Positions 15,754-25,820 of a stretch of DNA of 30,311 bases are shown here, in pieces. This DNA comes from Vitrella brassicaformis. Its lineage: Eukaryota > Sar > Vitrellaceae. Position 1 is the first letter of the stretch. Every line of letters starts with the position of its first letter. The position numbers were made by a program, and so were the translations under genes. The notes beneath the pieces were generated by a model. It did no database searches and had not been told where the DNA came from. It saw nothing but the letters and a program-made list of their open reading frames with translations. The stretch lies in assembly GCA_001179505.1 (NCBI GenBank), contig CDMY01000690.1:1-30311 (forward strand), written 5' to 3'.

Positions 15754-17477
15754 GGTAGTGGATGCCATATTCACGCTGGCGGCCGACAGACAGCACGAAC
15801 TCAGGCAGTCGGGCAGAGCGTGAGCGACCTGCACACACCCTATCACTGCGTTCCGACCAACACGTATTCTGTGTGTGTGTGTGTCTGGCAGGTTCCCTCG
15901 CGTCCGCTTCACCCCCACCGACTTTTGGCAGAAGCTGGCTGGCCCCGACGACGGCTACAAGTACAACTACGAAGCCGTCAAGAGCCGCAACAACATACAG
16001 GGTGTAAGTGAGCCGCCCAGTCACCCAACCACCCAGCGACACATACAAACACGCCCATCGTCCGTATGTATGTTTGTGTGATTCAGATAAGCGTGTTTGA
16101 GGTAGACTATCTGGCCGTGCCGATCTGTGATCATGGGCACTGGTCGCTAGGGTTTGTCGACGTGAGGTACTGACACACACACACACAAACACACACTCGC
16201 GAACGAACGAACGAACGAACGAACGACGAGAAATGTGCCTGTCTGTGTGTGTGCCTTGTTGCCTGCAGGAGGAGACGGGTGGGGGTATTAGACACGGACA
16301 TGCTGCCCAGCGAGGATACCAGCTTCCAGTACACACACACACACACACACACATGTCCAGACAGAATGTGCGGAAGGTGTGTGTGTGTGTGTGTCTGTCT
16401 GTCTGTTGTGGTAATGCAGTTTCCTCCATTTCATGATTGACTATATGAGGGACGCCTACAGGGACTTGTTTCACCGCGAGATGCCATTTGGCGAGTTCAG
16501 ACAGTGGTGCGAGGCAGATGATGAGGTACACAGACACATACACACACAAGGCCTCCATGTCCCATTTCTTGTGTGTGTATGCAGTTGGATCTGCAGCAGC
16601 AGGCGTACGAGGAGGACAGCGGCATATGGATGCTGCTGTTCGGCTTCTGCTTAATGACTAGAACGTAAGCGCCCAAACAAGGAAAGNNNNNNNNNNNNNN
16701 NNNNNNNNNNNNNNNNNNNNNNNNNNNNNNNNNNNNNNNNNNNNNNNNNNNNNNNNNNNNNNNNNNNNNNNNNNNNNNNNNNNNNNNNNNNNNNNNNNNN
16801 NNNNNNNNNNNNNNNNNNNNNNNNNNNNNNNNNNNNNNNNNNNNNNNNNNNNNNNNNNNNNNNNNNNNNNNNNNNNNNNNNNNNNNNNNNNNNNNNNNNN
16901 NNNNNNNNNNNNNNNNNNNNNNNNNNNNNNNNNNNNNNNNNNNNNNNNNNNNNNNNNNNNNNNNNNNNNNNNNNNNNNNNNNNNNNAAACAAGGAAAGGA
17001 GGCAGGCAGCCATGGGACGGGGGTCGACTTGCGTGAGTGAGTATGTGTGTGTGTGTGTGTGTATCAGTCCGTTTGCTAGTGTCCGCCCCCGCAGCTCGTT
17101 CCTCCGCCTCACCGGCGACTGGTCCCAGGACCAGACCGCCCTCATGGACATTGTCCGACGCAAAATGGTATGTATGGATGGATGGATGGACGGATGGCTG
17201 GATGGCTGGATGGTCGGTGCAATCGGTTTGGCTCTCTTGCATCAGATACTTAGCCTATATCGCAAGCATCTCCCGGCTGAGGTTTTCGACAGTGCTGCTG
17301 ATCGGGAGATGAGCGAGGGCGACGAGGGCGCGGTAGGCAACCAAAGCACTGTGCAAGGGTGGCGGGGTGCGTGCGTCAACGCGCCGGCCGTATGTGTGTT
17401 GGTGCCCCCAGGTGGTATCTCCGACCGCGTCAATAGGCGACGAGGAGTTCTTCTCCCTCGACCCGCCCCCACCAGAG
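15731..17477 (+). CDS. Ulp1-like C48 peptidase homologue, catalytic Cys replaced by Ser
   Basis: Exons in consistent phase: 15731-15819 (LPNELANEVVDAIFTLAAD), 15892-16003 (FTPTDFWQKLAGPDDGYKYN, then YEAVKSRNNIQG), 16087-16166 (ISVFEVDYLAVPICDHGHWS, then LGFVDV), 16269-16328 (RRRVGVLDTDMLPSEDTSF), 16420-16525 (FLHFMIDYMRDAYRDLFHRE), 16585-16664 (LDLQQQAYEEDSGIWMLLFG), 17095-17167 (SFLRLTGDWSQDQTALMDIV), 17246-17332 (ILSLYRKHLPAEVFDSAADR) and 17412 on. The VPI-x5-HW motif supplies the catalytic His, LDTDM the Asp region, and Q-x5-S-G-[IV]-W replaces the Q-x5-C-G-[VI]-[FW] of SUMO/ubiquitin-like proteases. Such enzymes cut SUMO-type conjugates; with Ser (AGC, 16618-16620) this one is probably inactive or altered. 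Its start is unresolved, and the 3' end is disturbed by a duplication at about 17490. Confidence 0.7.
16199..16226 (+). repeat. (GAAC)n microsatellite
   Basis: Tandem GAAC units inside a peptidase intron; the same run recurs at about 17513-17538 as part of the duplicated block. Confidence 0.85.
16687..16986. other. Assembly gap of 300 N
   Basis: Exactly 300 Ns. The 12 bases before it (16675-16686) and after it (16987-16998) are identical, AAACAAGGAAAG. The gap falls in the intron between exons 16585-16664 and 17095-17167, which join in phase across it. Confidence 0.95.
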
Positions 17478-17489
17478 CAAAGTGACAGC

Positions 17490-17866
17490 ACACACACACA
17501 CTCACACACTCGCGAACGAACGAACGAACGAACGAACGACGAGAAATGTGCCTGTCTGTGTGTGTGCCTTGTTGCCCGCAGGAGGAGACGGGTGGGGGTA
17601 TTAGACACGCACATGCTCCCAGTACACACACACACACACACACACACGTCTAGACAGAATGTGCCGAAGGTGTGTGTGTGTGTGTGTCTGTCTGTCTGTT
17701 GTGGTAATGCAGTTTCCTCCATTTCATGATTGACTATATGAGGGACGCCTACAGGGACTCCTTTCACCGCGAGATGCCATTTGGCGAGTTTAGACAGTGG
17801 TGCGAGGCCGGGCAGATGCAGCACCACCACCAAGTAGCAGACCCACTGCGAGACGAATGCTGGTGG
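17490..17866 (+). pseudogene. Partial duplicate of two peptidase exons and their introns
   Basis: Repeats 16176-16512, including the (GAAC)n run, the CAG-GAGGAGACGGGTGGGG exon (VGVLDTHMLP, shortened before the donor) and the exon FLHFMIDYMRDAYRDSFHRE. After WCEAG the sequence departs into MQHHHQVADPLRDECW. It lacks the His exon and the Q-x5-S exon, so it cannot encode a peptidase alone. It lies directly behind exon 17412 and has probably displaced the natural 3' end of that gene. Confidence 0.65.
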
Positions 17867-17941
17867 TAAGGGAGGGAGGCCACAGAAGCACACGAAAGGT
17901 GTCAGCATCATGTGCTGCGCGTCGTGCATGTTGTGAACGTA

Positions 17942-18151
17942 GGTTTGCCGATAGCCGTGGGACCCACGGGCCACAGAGCCAGCGAGATGAGGATCTTGTT
18001 CGGTGCTGGACGCGTCACTGTCGACACCTTCGTGGGCGTCAGCCCAACACGATTGGTGCCGCTGTATCGGCTCTATCCCCACGGGCAGTGTTTCCAAATT
18101 TTGCCCCGGGAGGGAGGGTACACACAGATGGTTGAGAGAGGTTTGGGGTGA
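17942..18151 (+). CDS. Terminal exon with conflicting frames
   Basis: After GAACGTAG one frame reads LPIAVGPTGHRASEMRILFG, then AGRVTVDTFVGVSPTRLVPL, YRLYPHGQCFQILPREGG and so on to TGA at 18149-18151. It looks like real protein. The exon in front (ending DECW, donor GTAAGG at 17868) delivers a different phase, which gives a Arg/Pro-rich peptide ending at 18135. A fusion between the duplicated peptidase fragment and an unrelated terminal exon would explain this. Not recognised. Confidence 0.45.
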   Translation, partial: GLPIAVGPTGHRASEMRILFGAGRVTVDTFVGVSPTRLVPLYRLYPHGQCFQILPREGGYTQMVERGLG

Positions 18152-18779
18152 TTTGCATGGCACACAGCCATGCGTATGTGTAGCTGGGTGGATGGTTGGT
18201 GGCCTTTGTCAATATACATTCGTCCATCAATCCATCCATCTGCGGGGCGAGACAGGGAGGAAGAGAGAAGATAGATTGACGGCCGACTGAGTCGAGATAG
18301 ATTTGGCGTACGGCGCATGTGACACAGCCATGCGTGTGTGTAGCTGGGTGGACCGACTGATGTGTAGCTGGGTGGACCGACAGAGGGACACAATCGCTGT
18401 CTGCATTTTATATCTGACTGTTTGATGTTGCGGTGGTTCGGGAGATTGACTTCTCATATCAAGTGTGTGTATTGATGCGCAGGTCACGCCTTTCTGTCTG
18501 TGTGCAAGTCCATTCACTCACGTAACACACGGACACACAGATCAGCTATACAGAAGAAGCGAGGCCATCCATCCATCCATCAATTAGATATGCACCTCAT
18601 TTCAGCACATCCATCCATCCACCCAGCAGCAGTCTGCAGACTAAGGCCAGCCAGTACGGAGCGCATCAAGGCAAGAACAGTCTGCACACACAAGACAAGA
18701 CAAGACAAGACACGGTCCGTGTACCTACCTACCTACTCACACATACACACCTACCTACCTACCTACGTATGGTTGTATC
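18152..18779. other. Intergenic region with simple repeats
   Basis: Contains two similar CACAGCCATGCGTRTGTGTA stretches (18163 and 18324), (CATC)n and (CCAT)n runs near 18228 and 18570-18625, (GACAA)n at 18693 and (CTAC)n at 18725-18765. A TTTTATAT module copy is at 18391. No gene is seen. It separates the plus-strand array from the convergent subtilase gene. Confidence 0.6.
18389..18476 (+). repeat. TTTTATAT module, copy 11 (short type)
   Basis: AATCGCTGTCTGCATTTTAT then ATCTGACTG; reads NRCLHFISDCLMLRWFGRLT before TGA. No splice acceptor directly in front, so it is an isolated copy. Confidence 0.55.
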
Positions 18780-21700
18780 CTACCGGACATCCCCCAACCC
18801 ATCAGGGGGCCCACCCACCGATTCATTCGCACCCCCCAATGCATGCGCCCTCTCACCCCCACCCTCGACATACATATCCACCTTGTCGCCCCCCACCTCC
18901 CAGTCCACACACATCCCGTCATCCACGTGGTAGGACTGACCAGCGTCACATCGGCACAGCCGTGTGCCGCCTCCCGCCTCCGTCACGCATTCAGGGCAGC
19001 TCGTGTACGCGCTGCTGAGGTTGTGGTTGTGGCTGGGGAGAGGGGGCAGGGGGCTGAGTGGCCCGCCGTTGCCGATGAGTGGGCAGTGGTTGACTGATGA
19101 GCACCAGATGGAGACCGGCGCTCGGCCGCTCCCCCTTTCTGTGTGGGCTTCTTGTGTGTATGCGCGAGGGGGCGGGTGTGGGGGTGAGGGGTCGTCATTC
19201 CTTCCCAGCTCCTTCAGCACAGCTTCTTGTGACGGGCTGTCGTCTATCGTGTCGGTCTGGAGCCAGTGCAGCGTCCACACGGCTGATGGGGGCGTGTTGC
19301 TGACCGTCTTGACCGACGCGTACACCCTCCTGTCGCCCTCGACCACCCACTGCTGCCTCGTATCCGAGTAGTACATGGCCACACTCTCAAGGTTGGCCAG
19401 CAGCTCCTCTAATGGCGGCAGCAACGGGCCTCTCTCCTTCCCAGACTCCTCCAGGTGGATGGACGCCTCATCCGACCACTTGCCGTCGCCCTCGTGATGC
19501 TCGTCCTCACTCAGTGTGTCATTGACGGCCTTGGGAATCGCACGAGAGAAGGATGGCCAGAGTGCGTGTGGCTCGGAGGCGTGCCACATGCCGTTGAGCG
19601 ATCGAAAGGGGGCGGGGAAGCCCGAGACGGCGAGGAAGGGGCAGGGTGTGCAGGGGGAGGGGGCGTCTGATGCAACCGGGGTGATGGTGACGTCATCGAT
19701 AGCTACGGCTATGTCGTTTTTCGATTGCTCGGGGCGTTTGATGGCCATCCACACGATGGAGAAGGGCTCGAAGGCCGCCATGCGAGTGCGGGCAACCTGA
19801 CATACACACAGGAGAAAGAGAGATCCAGCCATCAGTGTGTCTTGTCTGTGTGTGGGTGCGAGGGTACTCACTGACCTGCCAGGTGTCTCCCTGGTCGACC
19901 CCCTCCACCTCCCACAGCCCACTCATTACACCGCCCTCATTCTTCTCGACACGCAAACCACCCCCGCCCCTTATCCAGTACCAAAACTCCACGCAATATT
20001 CCACACCATCACCGTCGACACCACCGCCACGACCGTCAGGGATCAACACGGGCGACGAGACCACCACTCGCGTCGTATTCTTCTGCTTCTTGTCTTTGTG
20101 GGCGGCTTTCTCCTCGACCCACGTGAAGAGGTACTCGCCGCGTGTTGATGTGGGGCTCATGGGGGAGAGGGGGGAGGTGAGGGGCCGGGAGGTGTGGTCG
20201 TTGAGTGGGATGATGGCGTGGGAGTCCTCGAGTGTCCTGTATCGCGGGCCGAGCGACCATGCGCCTCTGTCAGTGTCTGTGGGCGTGTTGGTGAAGCCGC
20301 ATAAAGAGCCCTCGAACGAGCACTCGATGGACACTGAGCCAACACAGACACACACATTCGCTCTGCATCCACATGCCCATCTGCCCATCCGCCATCTCAC
20401 CTGGACATGGCTCTTCAGAGAGGTTCACGTCGTCAATGCCCACGTCCCCAAGCCAGCCCTCGGCCATCACGGCCTCAAACACCACACGAAACGAGTCATC
20501 AAGTGCGACGGCCACCCTGGCCGTCTTCCAGTGGTCGGCCAGACGGCCGTCACGCTCGCGGAACGACCATGCGGGCGGGGGCAGATGTGACTGGGTGGCG
20601 TTGATCAGATACACATGCAGGTCGCCCACTGTGGCGCCCTTGGCGTGGTAGCGGAACTCCAGACAGCCGTCCTGGGATGGACAGAGGACACGTGTATGTC
20701 TCCGTGTGTTTGTCGTGTGTGTGTGTGTGTGCGTTACTTGGTTCGCATGTCTGTGACTGTTTGGTTTGTGTGTGGGTGAGATCAGCCTGGCCCTGCTGCC
20801 GCCCTTTGCCGGCCACATGAGCGACGTCTCGACAAAGGCGAACCGGCCCCACACCTCGGCCAACGATGCGTCACCTACACCACACATGACCCATAACACA
20901 TGCCATGCGTGTGTTTTGGTGTCCATGCGCACCTGTCGGCCCCGCCAGCTGGCTTCCGACGCCCTTGGTGCCGATGGACCACTCCATGTCATCGCCCCCG
21001 TCTTGCACATAGCCGCACAGGCCGCTCTCAAAGTCACAGGAAATGCTCTCCTGCTGCTGCTCGTGGTCAGGGAACGCTGGCGTCACGAACACCTCTGCCG
21101 TGCTCTCGTTGGCGCGCTGTGTGGCGAGCAAAGTCCACGGAGAGACGACAGGCGGAAGGACGAGCGCACGCGGGGACGGGCGAGACCTGGCGAGTGTGGC
21201 TGCTCGGCTACTGTTGAGGGCGGGCATGTCGGTGCTGCCTGTGAGCGACTCGACGATGCCCCGGATGACCGGTGAGAGGCCGTCATCACCCCGCTGCCTC
21301 ACCTCCCACCTCCCATCGCGCCATACCAGCTCTCCCCGGCCATTCGTATAGAAAGTGGCATTGCTGCCGCCGCCAGAGAGAGTCCAGTAGGGGGATGCAT
21401 GGTCGAGATACGGGGGGCTGGGGGTGAGGGAGAGGAGAGAGGGCGGTCTGCACGCCGATAGCGACGCTTGGACGTCGTCGATGGCCACCCATGCCGGTAG
21501 GGATGTGCTGGATTTGATGCCGCTGCCGTCCTTGCCGACCGCCGCACCCTTATGCACGAAGGCTTCAAGCTGCAGCCAGTAAGGCCCGCCCTCCTCGCCC
21601 TTTTCCACATCCACATTGACCATGACCTCCTTCCAGCCGCCCATAGCGCCCTCCAACACCACACCGCTCCACAGAGCTGTTCCGTTGGCATCCCCCTTCA

Positions 21701-24700
21701 TGAGCGAGACGCTCAGCGAGGGCACCGTGGTGTAGCTGTCTGCCATGCGCCCCAGGCCTGACGAGACGACCATGTGGATGCACAGGGGAGAGTGTGTGAG
21801 GGGCGGGGAGACGAGAGGGAGGAAGGACGGGGGCTGCGAGTCGTCCAGTGGCATCTGGATGGACGCGTACACACCTGCGTACACGCGAGGACAACACGCG
21901 TGTCTTGCTGATTTGTATGTGGATGTGGGTGCCACGCTCTCTCACTCACCTTGTGCAGTGCCCATTGTGTGATCGACATTTGGCATCTTCATGACTCTCA
22001 TCTTTGGCTCGTTGTCGTTCCTGGCCTTGTCGCCACCACTGGCGAAACCCCACACACGCCGCCATGCGCCACCCCCCTCTCCCTCTCCCTCTCCCTGCTC
22101 ATGCCAACCGCACCACCCGTCCTCAAATGAACATGTGGGTGAGAGGCCGCAAGAGACCGTGATTTCCATATCTTCTCCCTCTGGTGGTTGCTCCTGCTGT
22201 GCCTTGGGGGTGAGTGGGGCAGCGGTGAAACGCCACTTGCCTGCATCGTGTATGCGCATGCAGGTGTGGAGATGATGAGTGAATTGTGCTGCCGACGAAC
22301 CTGGTGTCGGTCTCGTGGCAGCGCCCGGCTGCTCCCGTTTCTTCTTGGCTGCGTCGGTGTTGCTCTTGTCTCGTGGTCGCCATCTAGATGGAGAGGATGC
22401 GTTGGACGATAGATCAGGGACATTCTCAACCCCCACTGGGTCACCACCAGGCACCTGCAACACGCAGCAGATACAAGCGTGCCCACAGGTCTCTCGCAAA
22501 GGCGGACCTTTTCCCCACCTTTGGAACGGCCGTCGCCAGCACAACCACGTCAGGATGTCCACTGATGGACCACAGCCCGCTGTCGGCGTCCATAGCCAGC
22601 TCCAGCACCACACTGCCGCCATCACCGCCACCACTATCGGCAGCATCACCCCTGCTGTTGCCGCCTCTCATGTTGCCGCTCTTCCTTGCTGCTGCAGTTG
22701 CTGCTGCTGCAAGTGTCAAGTTGGCCGTGTATGTGCCTGTGGGTGTGCGTGTGAAGGGGCGGTCGAGAGCGTGCAGACGGAAAGGCCACCCAGACATCGA
22801 GATTATGCGGCACTCTGATGAAAACGGACACATGGAGAGAGATGTGATGTTGGTGCAGATGTGGGGCTGTCTGTGCGTACCGTCGTTCTCATAAGCGTGT
22901 TTGAGCGCTCTGTAAGCGTTGAGTCGGCCGTTGGTGAGCACCTTGCCCAGCAGAGACGGCGCATAGTCAGCGGATCGCGTCAGCGCATCCTTGACCTGCA
23001 CACCACACACACCCACAGTCGTATACTGACCTACCCACACTCTCAATGTGTCTCCGTCCTCACTTGTTTGGCGTTGAGGTGGGGCATGGTGTCCATTAGC
23101 AGTGCGGCCGCCCCTGCGGCCACCGGTGCGGCCATGCTGGTGCCGCTGATCCACATGTAGGCGTTGTCGTAGGCCGTCGAGAGCAGCTCGTGGCCTGTGC
23201 ACACGCACACACATGTGTGGGTGTGGATGCGGCAATGGGTGTCTGTGTGGGGGTGTACCAGGTGCGGCGATGTCTGTGGATCGTTTGCCGATGTTGGAAA
23301 ACCCGACCAGCTCGTCACTGGGCGTGGTCGCCTGGCACACAGACGAGTATGTTCCTCCTTGGCTGTGAGTGCCTGGTGCCACATACTTACCGCCACACAT
23401 AGTATGTTTGGCAGCTCCCATGCACACGGGAAGTCGTTTGATGTGATGCGCCCGTCACTGTCCATCGACTCGTTCTCCAAATTCTCATTCCCTGATGACA
23501 CGCACACAGAGATTGGAAGTGGCCCACGCGCAGATCTGGTGACCCACCTGCCGATGTGACAATGAGGTGCCCCCTGTCACCAAGCCGCTGGACCATCTTC
23601 CGCAGCAGCTTGTTGTCGAACGGACCGGCGCCACGCCAACCAAAGCTCGCCGTCGACAGACGCACACCTGATACAGAGAGATGGATTCACAGCTTTCTCT
23701 ATGTTGTCGTTGTGTGTGGCGGCGGTGTGTATACCCATTTTGGCGATGTATTCCCATCCCTTGGCCAGTTTGTCGCCCTTGCCGTACCCCCGGTCGTCGA
23801 ACACCTTGACAGCCACCAACTTGACGCGTCGGCAGAAACCGCACACACCGGCTATGCCCTGTTGCAGCCACACAGAAACACATGTGTAAGGGCAGATGCG
23901 TGTGTCGTGTGGATGGGGTTGCATACGATCGAGTTGTTGGCCTTTGCTGCGATGAGTCCGGCGATGTGCGTGCCGTGTGCGTTGTGGGTGAGGGGGTCGC
24001 TGCGGCCGTTGAAGAAATCGTAACCGTAACTGACACACAGACCGCCACACGAACCAACCAGATGCCTGTGTGTGTATGTGTGCGGTGTGGATGGCTCACA
24101 TGTCGTCTACATAGCCGTTCTCATCGTCGTCAATGCCGTTGTCTGATGACAAAGCAAAGACACACACACGGATCCGCCCAATCTATGTGTGCAGTGGCTG
24201 CGCCGGCCCACCTGGTATTTCCTTTGGGTTGTTCCACATCATGCCAGACAGGTCGGGATGGCGGTAATTCACACTGATTGACGACAGACACAACACACAA
24301 GAGGGAACAGAGATAGACGGCTTGGTCGTGCCCCTCTGCCTCCCCATCGGCTCACCCAGTATCGACAACAGCCACTAGAATGGGATCGCTGTCGGTGTCA
24401 TTGCCCAAATCCACCGTCTCACCAACAAGCGACTAGATCGCACGCAGACAGAGAGGCATAGACAGAAGGCACCAATACACGTACATGTGCGTGTGCCCAC
24501 CTTGCTGTATCCCCAGGCCTCTTCCATCCTCAGTCTCTCCAGCCACCATCCATCGAACACCGTCACATTGGGGTCGTTGACCGCACCATACACACCACCA
24601 CCACCACCACCATCTACACCATCTGCGCCCCTGCCGTGCCGGTGCCGCCTCTCCTGCAGTCTGTCCATCGCCTCTCGCTGCCCACCACCCCTCCGCCGAC

Positions 24701-25259
24701 CCTCTTCTCGCTCTTCCAGGCGTCTACGTGAGAGAGTGGGAAGTGGCGCGGCGATGATGTGGGACTGGAAAGGGCGGCTGGGCTGCACGTGCTCTACATT
24801 ACTGTGCTGCGACAGCTTGGCTATCACGGCCTGAATAAGGGGAGAGGGATACACACACATCATTATGTGTGCCTTGTGTGTGTCGTGAGGTGCCACCTCT
24901 ACGTTGGCTGTGTGGTTGAGGGTGACTATCTCTACACCCAATATGGGCAGCCACTCCGTCGATACGACGCCATCAAAAGCGCTGTCAGACACCAGCCGAC
25001 GCAGTGCTGATGGTCGACCGGCGTCGTCACGGTAGGTCAGCAAGAGAGTGGGGCTATCGACAGGTGATGAACCTGCACACACAGCACAGCAGCAGAAAAC
25101 AGGCAGATGGGCGCGTCCCGATCTGTGTGCCTTGCGTGTCTGTCCCTTACTTGAGTGGCCGCTCTGCAAACACATGGTAAGGATGATGACCAGCAGAAGA
25201 CCCGAAACGAAGCTGCTACCTACTCTATCTCTCAAACAGCACCAGCAGCACTGCCTCAT
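18780..25259 (-). CDS. Secreted subtilase (S8) with three MAM domains, 1729 aa, 20 exons
   Basis: Exons (high to low): 25259-25151, 25072-24897, 24830-24501, 24432-24356, 24273-24212, 24142-24100, 24029-23927, 23858-23735, 23667-23548, 23491-23391, 23331-23259, 23194-23064, 22995-22881, 22814-22519, 22454-21950, 21874-20933, 20874-20738, 20671-20401, 20333-19876, 19796-18780 (TAG). All phases agree. Start at MRQCCW gives a signal peptide (LLLVIILTMC). Residues 40-125 resemble an I9 propeptide. The S8 domain has VVDTG (Asp229), HGTHIAGL (His284), SAGN (Asn383) and GTSMAAP (Ser459), so it should be an active serine protease. MAM domains at about 720-931 (CSFEDGWCGW...AIDDV), 1064-1238 (CDFESGLCGY...GIDDV) and 1240-1410 (CSFEGSLCGF...AIDDV) suggest adhesion. 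The tail is Cys-rich (CPEC, CRCDAG). Confidence 0.9.
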
Positions 25260-25804
25260 TCCTCCCTCCCTCTCCCTCCCTCTCTTCCTCAATGCGTATA
25301 CAGACAGGCAGCTATGTACATATGCAGCAGACGCCAAAAACTGTTAGACAGTATTAGTCTACTTGAGAGGACAAATCAGCAAAACGACGATAAACAGGGG
25401 CACCAGCACCCTCGACTAAGCACAGATCTGCCCGGCTGACTGACCGCCAGACAGACACAGCAAAATCACAGAAAAGACGCCTCTCTGTTGGCAGATGTTC
25501 ACAGAGGCAGACAGACGGGAAGGGCCGCAGCAGTGATCTGGTGCCGGGACTTCTCGAGAGGCAGCAGGGCCAGAAATGACCGAGTCGTCATGGCCGTTAA
25601 GCCGTTGGAAGGTTGCGAGCTTAATACAAGCCTCAGAAGCAGCATCAAGCGCCTCCTCGTGGCTATAGCAGCACAGGTACGGATGGCACAGAAGCAGCTG
25701 TCAGTTGCGTTCGCTTGAAAAGTCGTTTTGCATCAGGCTGTCGGCGCCACGCTTCAGTTGTACACGCTGGCGGTGCATTCAGTCAGTGCCACGTTGCCTT
25801 GCAG
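25260..25804. promoter_or_regulatory. Divergent intergenic region
   Basis: About 545 bases between the minus-strand subtilase start and the first coding exon of the plus-strand gene. A GT at 25678 after GCAGCACAG and a CAG at 25802-25804 suggest a 5' UTR exon with an intron for the plus-strand gene. Its upstream frame has a stop in the phase needed, so coding there is unlikely. (CTCCCTC)n lies at about 25260-25285. No specific promoter motif is identified. Confidence 0.4.
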
Positions 25805-25820
25805 GCTGCAGGGAAGCAGG

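Noticed and set aside
16651-17242. Minus-strand open frames of 170-194 codons over the gap
   Set aside because: They are open only because the N gap contains no stop codons.
10961-18770. CRISPR-like arrays from short regular repeats such as (GTCT)n, (GAAC)n, (CTAC)n
   Set aside because: They are 4-5-base microsatellites without spacers in a spliced eukaryotic genome.
22188-22894. Plus-strand frames opposite the subtilase gene, up to 251 codons elsewhere (19835-20590)
   Set aside because: They are shadows on the opposite strand of the 20-exon gene, whose frame, phases and domains are well supported.
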